NCBI GenBank assembly: GCA_964640855.1
Contig: CAZXIX010000002.1
Location: 62,001 to 126,000 of the forward strand
Source of the DNA: JAJDFU01 sp964640855
GTDB lineage: Bacteria > Bacteroidota > Bacteroidia > Chitinophagales > Saprospiraceae
Length of the DNA stretch: 64,000 bases
Direction: 5' to 3'
The notes beneath the pieces are model-generated. The model was given only the letters and a program-made list of their open reading frames with translations, was not told where the DNA came from and made no database searches. Position 1 is the stretch's first letter, and each line of letters opens with the position of its first letter. Positions 59,019 through 64,000 of the stretch are shown here, piece after piece. Made by a program: the position numbers and the translations under genes.

Positions 59019-61217
59019 ATGACACTGATCAAAACCACCTATAACAGACGATCTTTCCTCAAACGAACTGCCGTCGCCGGCGGTGGATTCATGCTGGGGT
59101 TCAGCATGCTGGCTTCCTGCACCTCCGACGGAGAAAAGATCCTCCGCATGCCGGATGAATGGTTCGATATCAATGCGTTTCTCAAAATCGGGGATAACGG
59201 GATAGCCACTATTTTTTCCAAGAATCCGGAGATCGGCCAGAATGTCAAAACCTCTATGCCCATGATCGTAGCGGAGGAACTGGATATTCCCTGGGAAAGG
59301 GTAGTAGTGGAACAAGCAGCTCTGGATACCGAAAAGTATCAGGATCAATTTGCTGGTGGCAGCTTATCCATTCGTCGGGGGTGGGAAGGCTTGCGGATGG
59401 CCGGCGCCACGGCGCGCCGCATGCTGATGGAGGCTGCGGCCCAAAAATGGGCGGTACCCGTGTCGGAATTGGAAACCGGCGAAGGCAAGGTCAAGCATCC
59501 GTCTTCCGGGCAGGAGGCCGACTATGGGGAATTGGCTTCTTTGGCCATGGATATTGAGGTGCCGGAAGAAGTGGAGCTCAAGGACCCCAAGGATTTCAAG
59601 CTCATCGGCACCAGCCGAAAGAACGTAGACGGACTCAAGATCGTAACCGGACAGCCGCTGTTCGGCCTGGATGTCGACCGGGAAGGCATGCGCATAGCCA
59701 TGTATGAGCACGCTCCCGCATTCGGTATGAAACTGAAATCGGTCGATGCTTCCCGGGCAGAATCCATGCCGGGCATCGAACAGGTATTCACCTTTACCAC
59801 CCAAACGGAAGGAGAAAACGGCCAGCGGCCGGAAGATGAATTCGTAGCCGTGGTGGGGCGCTCTACCTGGGAGGTTTTACAGGCCAAAAAGGCACTGAGG
59901 ATAGAATGGGAACCAGCGGGAACGCTGGAAAGCAGTCGGGACCACGCCACCGGTCTGGCTCAATTGATGGAGCGTTCCAAGCCGGCCTCCGAGTGGGGTC
60001 GGGGCGACCGTCGGGATGGGAACCCGGAAGCTGCCTTTGCCAATGCGGACCAGATCCTGGAGCGAACCTACACCGCCCCGTTTATGGCTCACAATACCAT
60101 GGAGCCGATGAACTTCTTCGCGCACGTGACCGGGGATCGGGTCGAATTGCTTGGCCCCATCCAGACTCCGGGCTCACTGAGGCGCGATGCGGCCAAAATG
60201 CTGGGCGTGGAAGAGGATAAGATCGATGTCATGATGACTCGTCAGGGTGGGGGCTTCGGGCGTCGTTTGTACGGCAACTTTGGCCTGGAGGCTGCCATGA
60301 TCTCCAAAAAAGCCGGTGTGCCGGTAAAACTGGTTTACACCCGGGAAGACGATATGACCCAAGGCACCTATCGCCCCGCTTACCGGGTCGTTTACCGGGC
60401 CGCCCTGGACAAAGACAAAAACGTAACGGCCTTCCACGTCAAGGGAGGAGGAACCAATTCGGGAGTCGTTTTCCCGAATCGCTTCCCGGCCGGTACCGTA
60501 GATAACTACCTGGCAGAATCCTATCGACTGGAATCCAATATCACCACGGGGGCCTGGCGGGCGCCGCGCTCCCATTTCATGGCGATCGCCGAGCAGTGTT
60601 TTCTGGACGAGGTGGCCGAGGCTTGCGGAAAAGATCCCGTCGATTTCCGATTGGCATTATTCGAGCGGGCCATCAACGATCCGGTTGGGAAGGACAACGA
60701 TTACGACCCGGAGCGATATGCCGGCGTTCTGAAACTGGTCAAGGAAAAAGCCGATTGGGGGAGCGAAAAGCCGGGCGTTTATCGGGGCGTATCCGCCTAT
60801 TTTTGCCACAATTCCTATGTAGCCCAGGTGCTGGATCTCGCCATCGAGAACGGTCAGCCGGTTGTGAAAAAGATCTGGTGTGCAGTGGATTGTGGCATAG
60901 TAGTGAATCCGGATGCCGCGCGGAATCAGATCGAAGGCGGGATCGTGGATGGGATCGGGCATGCCATGTACAGTGCGCTCACCTTCCAGGAAGGAAAACC
61001 CGAACAGAATAATTTCAACCAATACCGATTAATCCGGAACGGAGAAGCACCTCAGGAGATCGAGGTGTTCTTTGTAGACAACGGGATCGATCCCACCGGC
61101 CTGGGAGAGCCTTCCCTGCCCCCGGTGGCGGCAGCCCTGGCCAACGCTCTCTACCGGGCGACCGGGGAACGTTTGTACGATCAGCCTTTTGCCGGGCAGA
61201 ATCAACTGGTGGGCTAA
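59019..61217 (+). CDS. Molybdopterin subunit of aldehyde/N-heterocycle oxidoreductase (IorB-like)
   Basis: 732 aa catalytic subunit with a Tat signal (RRSFLKR near residue 9, then a hydrophobic stretch ending LASC). The molybdopterin-binding segments run in family order: SLSIRRGWEGLRMAGATAR, MAHNTMEPMNFFAHV, RQGGGFGRRLYGNFGLEAAM, TGAWRAPRSHFMA, and the C-terminal catalytic Glu in GLGEPSLPPVAAALANAL. Predicted periplasmic after Tat export. Substrate cannot be told. It is followed by a terminator at 61241. Confidence 0.93.
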   Translation: MTLIKTTYNRRSFLKRTAVAGGGFMLGFSMLASCTSDGEKILRMPDEWFDINAFLKIGDNGIATIFSKNPEIGQNVKTSMPMIVAEELDIPWERVVVEQAALDTEKYQDQFAGGSLSIRRGWEGLRMAGATARRMLMEAAAQKWAVPVSELETGEGKVKHPSSGQEADYGELASLAMDIEVPEEVELKDPKDFKLIGTSRKNVDGLKIVTGQPLFGLDVDREGMRIAMYEHAPAFGMKLKSVDASRAESMPGIEQVFTFTTQTEGENGQRPEDEFVAVVGRSTWEVLQAKKALRIEWEPAGTLESSRDHATGLAQLMERSKPASEWGRGDRRDGNPEAAFANADQILERTYTAPFMAHNTMEPMNFFAHVTGDRVELLGPIQTPGSLRRDAAKMLGVEEDKIDVMMTRQGGGFGRRLYGNFGLEAAMISKKAGVPVKLVYTREDDMTQGTYRPAYRVVYRAALDKDKNVTAFHVKGGGTNSGVVFPNRFPAGTVDNYLAESYRLESNITTGAWRAPRSHFMAIAEQCFLDEVAEACGKDPVDFRLALFERAINDPVGKDNDYDPERYAGVLKLVKEKADWGSEKPGVYRGVSAYFCHNSYVAQVLDLAIENGQPVVKKIWCAVDCGIVVNPDAARNQIEGGIVDGIGHAMYSALTFQEGKPEQNNFNQYRLIRNGEAPQEIEVFFVDNGIDPTGLGEPSLPPVAAALANALYRATGERLYDQPFAGQNQLVG

Positions 61218-61240
61218 GCCCGCGATCCGGTAAAAACCGA

Positions 61241-61276
61241 AAGCCCAGTCTCTCGATGGAAGGCTGGGCTTTTTTG
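61241..61276 (+). terminator. Rho-independent terminator after the molybdoenzyme operon
   Basis: AAGCCCAG (61241-61248) pairs with CTGGGCTT (61264-61271), followed by a run of T (TTTTTGG). A terminator for the IorA/IorB pair. Confidence 0.8.
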
Positions 61277-61311
61277 GATCCATGCTCCCCGGGGGAGCCG
61301 GCTCGGTGGAT

Positions 61312-61767
61312 TCAGCTCAAGGGCGGAATCCGCAGTACCTGTCCGGGATAGATCTTGTCCGGATCTTTGAGCATGGGCTTGTTGGCTTCAAAGATGACCG
61401 GGTATTTCAGGGCATCGCCATATTGGGCTTTGGCGATTTTGGAAAGCGAGTCTCCCGACTTGACTTCGTAAAAAACCGCCTCGGGCTCGGGCTTTTCCAC
61501 TTGCAGGCGATCGTCGACCTGAGCTACCCCGTTGACGTTCCCGACGGCCAGGATCACCTTTTCCTTTTCAGACTGGCTTTCCACTTTTCCGCTGAGAATT
61601 ACCGTATCGTCGTTGAGGTCGATCTGCAGGTTTTCCACTTCGAGAGCCAGGTCGCTGACCACATCGTAGAGTTGCTTGATCCTTTCCTGCTTTTCTTCTT
61701 CGGCAGATTTTCCGCCGCCGCCGAAAATCGAGGCTCCGGCATCTTTAATGAACGAAAATAGTCCCAT
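61312..61767 (-). CDS. BON and LysM domain protein (YgaU-like)
   Basis: 151 aa. After a short acidic N-terminus (MGLFSFIKDAGASIFGGGGK), a BON domain covers about residues 30-90 (VENLQIDLNDDTVILSGKVE, NVNGVAQVDDRLQVE) and a LysM domain about 98-150 (FYEVKSGDSLSKIAKAQYG, NKPMLKDPDKIYPGQVLRIPP). Binds peptidoglycan or glycine-rich peptides; the E. coli homologue YgaU/Kbp binds potassium. ATG 61767 is chosen as MGLFSFI is the family start; a frame to 61995 is longer but unlike it. Convergent with the molybdoenzyme operon. Confidence 0.92.
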   Translation of the reverse strand: MGLFSFIKDAGASIFGGGGKSAEEEKQERIKQLYDVVSDLALEVENLQIDLNDDTVILSGKVESQSEKEKVILAVGNVNGVAQVDDRLQVEKPEPEAVFYEVKSGDSLSKIAKAQYGDALKYPVIFEANKPMLKDPDKIYPGQVLRIPPLS

Positions 61768-61908
61768 AGGTCGTTGAGGTGTTTGATGAAGTGCGAAGAT
61801 AGCCTTTGTATGGGAAGCCGGCCATGAAAGTCCGTATAAATTACGGATTCGTTCAGCGCTGCGAGAGCGTTCGGCAGGGCTTAGGCATAATAAGGAAGAA
61901 AAGGTTTT

Positions 61909-61916
61909 TATATTTG
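61909..61916 (+). promoter_or_regulatory. Possible -7 box upstream of secD(F)
   Basis: TATATTTG matches TAnnTTTG exactly, 120 bases before the ATG at 62036. No TTG at the proper -33 distance was found, so the match is partial. Confidence 0.35.
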
Positions 61917-62035
61917 CGGAGTTTTTCCCTTGAGTCGAGCCTTGTTTTGCTTCTTTTTGATTGATTTTCTGAAAGTTAACGACCGGGAAGACCATATTTT
62001 ATCATTTGAATCATTCTTAAAGAACGATTGGAGTT

Positions 62036-64000
62036 ATGCAAGGAAAAGGATTTGTGCGGACGTTCCTTGTGATCCTTACGCTGGTCACCCTTTGGCAATA
62101 CTTTTTGGTACTGCCAACCCAAAAAGTGGAAAGCGAGGCCGCTGATTATGCGGAAATGGCCGTTATGGGTCTGCCGGAGGATCAACAAAAAGCAGTCTAC
62201 AAGCAGCGGGTATCGGAATATCTGGACAGCATGTCTTCCGAAGAGGTGCTCGATATACCCATGATTAAATCCTATACCTACCAGGAACTGAAAGGCCAGC
62301 AACTGGCGCTGGGGCTCGACCTCAAAGGGGGGATGAGCGTAACCCTTCAGGTAGATCTCCGGGATCTCATTTATTCGCTTTCCGACGAGAACGCCGATCC
62401 CACTTTTCAGGAAGCGCTCGAAGCTGCTTCTGAAAAGCAAAGGTCCGCCACCACCGATTACGTCAGCCTTTTTGCCGAATCCTGGAGCGAGCTGGCCGAA
62501 GGAAAAAAGTTGGCTCCGATCTTTCTTCGAAATGAAAGCTTGCGGCAAGACCTGAATTTCGAATCCTCCGACGGGGAAGTGATTCGGGAGATCCGGCAGA
62601 AGGCCAACGAGACGGTCAACCTGACCTTCAACCTTCTCAAAAAGAGGATCGATAAACTGGGAGTCACCCAGCCGAATGTATCGCTGGATGAAGGACGGGA
62701 CCTGATCCTGGTGGAACTTCCGGGAATCGATAACCCCGAGCGCGCCCGATCTTTCCTGGTGGCCGCCGCCAACCTGGAGTTCTGGAACGTTTTCCGAATT
62801 ACGGATGGCGGTATTCAGGAGGGTTTGGTGCAAGCTAACGAGCGGATTACCGCTCAGTTGAGCGATGCGGAAGATCGCGAGATCGTCGGCTACGAGCCCA
62901 TGCTCGATAGCCTGGGGAATATGGACTCCACCCGGGTGGATTCAACCCGCCCCATTTATGCGGAAGGCGATCTCGGACAAGGGGGATTATTTGAACTGAT
63001 GTCCCCCAACGGAGGGCAGTACAGCCCCGCCGTGCTGGGCGTAGCGGAAAAAAACAAACGCAACCGGATCGCTGAACTGCTCTACCAGGAAGAAATCAAG
63101 GGGCTGTTCCCACCCAACATTGAATTCAAGTGGTCGCGAAGCCCGGTGAAAGATTATGAGACCGGCGAGCAGACGAATCTTTACCAACTTTATATGATCC
63201 GTAAGGAGCGGACCACCAACGAGCCGCCCCTTTCGGGAGAGAACGTTACCCGGGCCCAGTCTCAGCCCAATCCCATCAACGGGGAACCGGCCGTCAGCTT
63301 GTCTATGGACGAGACCGGTTCGCGGATCTGGGGGCAATTGACGACAGCCGCCGCGCAAGACAATCAGCGCGAGATCGCAATTGTTCTGGACGACGAAGTG
63401 GTTTCGGCTCCCAGCGTCAATGAGCCCATCCTGAACGGAAGTTCTCAGATCTCGGGCAGCTTTACCATCCAGGAGGCAGAAGATCTGGCCAGTATTCTCC
63501 AGGTAGGCCGACTGCCGGCCGAGGCGCGCATCATTCAGGAAAGCGTTGTGGGGCCCTCTCTCGGGCAGGACAATATCAACCGCTCCTATTGGGCACTCGG
63601 GATCGGTTTTGCTCTGGTCTTCATCTTCATGATCCTCTATTACGGAGGGGCCGGTATAGTTTCGATCATTGCGCTCTTCCTCAACATGTTCTTCATCCTG
63701 GGAGCCCTGGCCTCTATGAGTACGGTGCTGACCCTTCCGGGAATCGCCGGACTGGTTTTGACCATCGGTATGGCGGTGGATGCCAACGTGATCATTTTCG
63801 AACGGGTCCGCGAAGAACTCCGCGAAGGTAAAACCCTCCTGACGGCTATTCAGGACGGATTCTCCAACTCTTACTCGGCCATTATTGATGCCAACGTCAC
63901 CACCATCCTGACGGCCATCGTACTGGCCTTTTTCGGGCTGGGCCCCATCAAGGGCTTTGCCGTCGTATTGATCGTGGGTGTACTTTCATCGCTCTTCACC
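62036..64000 (+). CDS. secD: Protein translocase SecD(F), 3' end beyond window
   Basis: 655 codons with no stop in the window. N-terminal membrane helix (MQGKGFVRTFLVILTLVTL), then LALGLDLKGGMSVTLQVDL (periplasmic SecD P1 start, about residues 85-104), INGEPAVSLSMDETGSRIWG near 420, a GLPAEAR-type ...VGRLPAEARII near 492, and the membrane core IGFALVFIFMILYYGGAG, GMAVDANVIIFERVREEL and DANVTTILTAIVLAFFGLGPI. SecD with SecF pulls exported proteins across the membrane using the proton gradient. In many Bacteroidota both are fused; the C-terminal half would lie beyond base 64000. The start at ATG 62036 has GATTGGAG upstream. Confidence 0.93.
   Translation, partial: MQGKGFVRTFLVILTLVTLWQYFLVLPTQKVESEAADYAEMAVMGLPEDQQKAVYKQRVSEYLDSMSSEEVLDIPMIKSYTYQELKGQQLALGLDLKGGMSVTLQVDLRDLIYSLSDENADPTFQEALEAASEKQRSATTDYVSLFAESWSELAEGKKLAPIFLRNESLRQDLNFESSDGEVIREIRQKANETVNLTFNLLKKRIDKLGVTQPNVSLDEGRDLILVELPGIDNPERARSFLVAAANLEFWNVFRITDGGIQEGLVQANERITAQLSDAEDREIVGYEPMLDSLGNMDSTRVDSTRPIYAEGDLGQGGLFELMSPNGGQYSPAVLGVAEKNKRNRIAELLYQEEIKGLFPPNIEFKWSRSPVKDYETGEQTNLYQLYMIRKERTTNEPPLSGENVTRAQSQPNPINGEPAVSLSMDETGSRIWGQLTTAAAQDNQREIAIVLDDEVVSAPSVNEPILNGSSQISGSFTIQEAEDLASILQVGRLPAEARIIQESVVGPSLGQDNINRSYWALGIGFALVFIFMILYYGGAGIVSIIALFLNMFFILGALASMSTVLTLPGIAGLVLTIGMAVDANVIIFERVREELREGKTLLTAIQDGFSNSYSAIIDANVTTILTAIVLAFFGLGPIKGFAVVLIVGVLSSLFT

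Noticed and set aside
1..64000. tRNA, rRNA, CRISPR array, transposase or phage genes
   Set aside because: Looked for in all gaps over 100 bases; no cloverleaf-type sequence, direct repeat array or transposase motif was seen.

Overview
The window reads as chromosomal DNA of a member of the phylum Bacteroidota, most likely a Saprospiria/Lewinella-like lineage (the lineage is an inference from gene content). The evidence is a PorW/SprE lipoprotein and a secreted protein with a C-terminal sorting domain, both of the type IX secretion system (T9SS); a FecI/FecR sigma/anti-sigma pair; a DUF2480 protein next to scpB; a two-gene split transketolase; the start of a Bacteroidota-type secDF; and -7 promoter boxes of the form TAnnTTTG. 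Coding density is high, and I saw no tRNA, rRNA, CRISPR array, insertion sequence or prophage.

Layout. 1-8.3 kb: the 3' part of lipA, a degenerate alkaline-phosphatase-family lipoprotein behind dprA, an SH3 protein converging on a glucosaminidase-like protein without its catalytic Glu, the operon transketolase-N / transketolase-C / cystathionine gamma-synthase family enzyme, and an HU gene with a recognisable promoter and terminator. 8.4-13.1 kb: a small lipoprotein, then a peptide-type ABC importer operon (binding lipoprotein and two enlarged permeases, no ATPase). 13.2-21 kb: a nucleotide-sugar-epimerase-like protein, a HAD protein, an M23 peptidase, PorW/SprE, DUF2480-scpB and an unknown membrane protein. 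21-29 kb: a run of catabolic genes with a phenylacetate flavour (PaaY-like, PaaZ, an SDR-like protein, a crotonase, a transglutaminase-like protein, a fused 2-oxoacid dehydrogenase E1). 29-36 kb: a T9SS cargo protein, a group II decarboxylase, a Na+/H+ antiporter, a family 9 glycosyltransferase, an AI-2E family transporter and a SPOR protein. 36-45 kb: pta-ackA (acetate overflow), a porin, thioredoxin, lnt and two tandem TPR membrane paralogues.

45.5-50.8 kb is the most distinctive region. An ECF sigma factor and a FecR anti-sigma factor are followed, where a TonB receptor gene usually sits, by a protein that joins an STN domain to an array of short surface-type repeats. After it come an outer-membrane barrel protein, a DUF2807 lipoprotein and a small lipoprotein. 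This looks like a cell-surface signalling island without a TonB-dependent transporter.

50.9-64 kb: an RNA methyltransferase, a GH3 beta-glucosidase, PPK2, glutamate dehydrogenase, a TfoX-N protein, a lipoprotein cytochrome c divergent from a two-subunit molybdenum hydroxylase (IorA/IorB type), a BON-LysM protein, and secD(F) running off the end. The main unexpected observations are two apparent pseudoenzymes (phosphatase and glucosaminidase), the sigma/anti-sigma/STN-repeat island, the expanded ATPase-less permease operon, and the molybdoenzyme with its divergent cytochrome.
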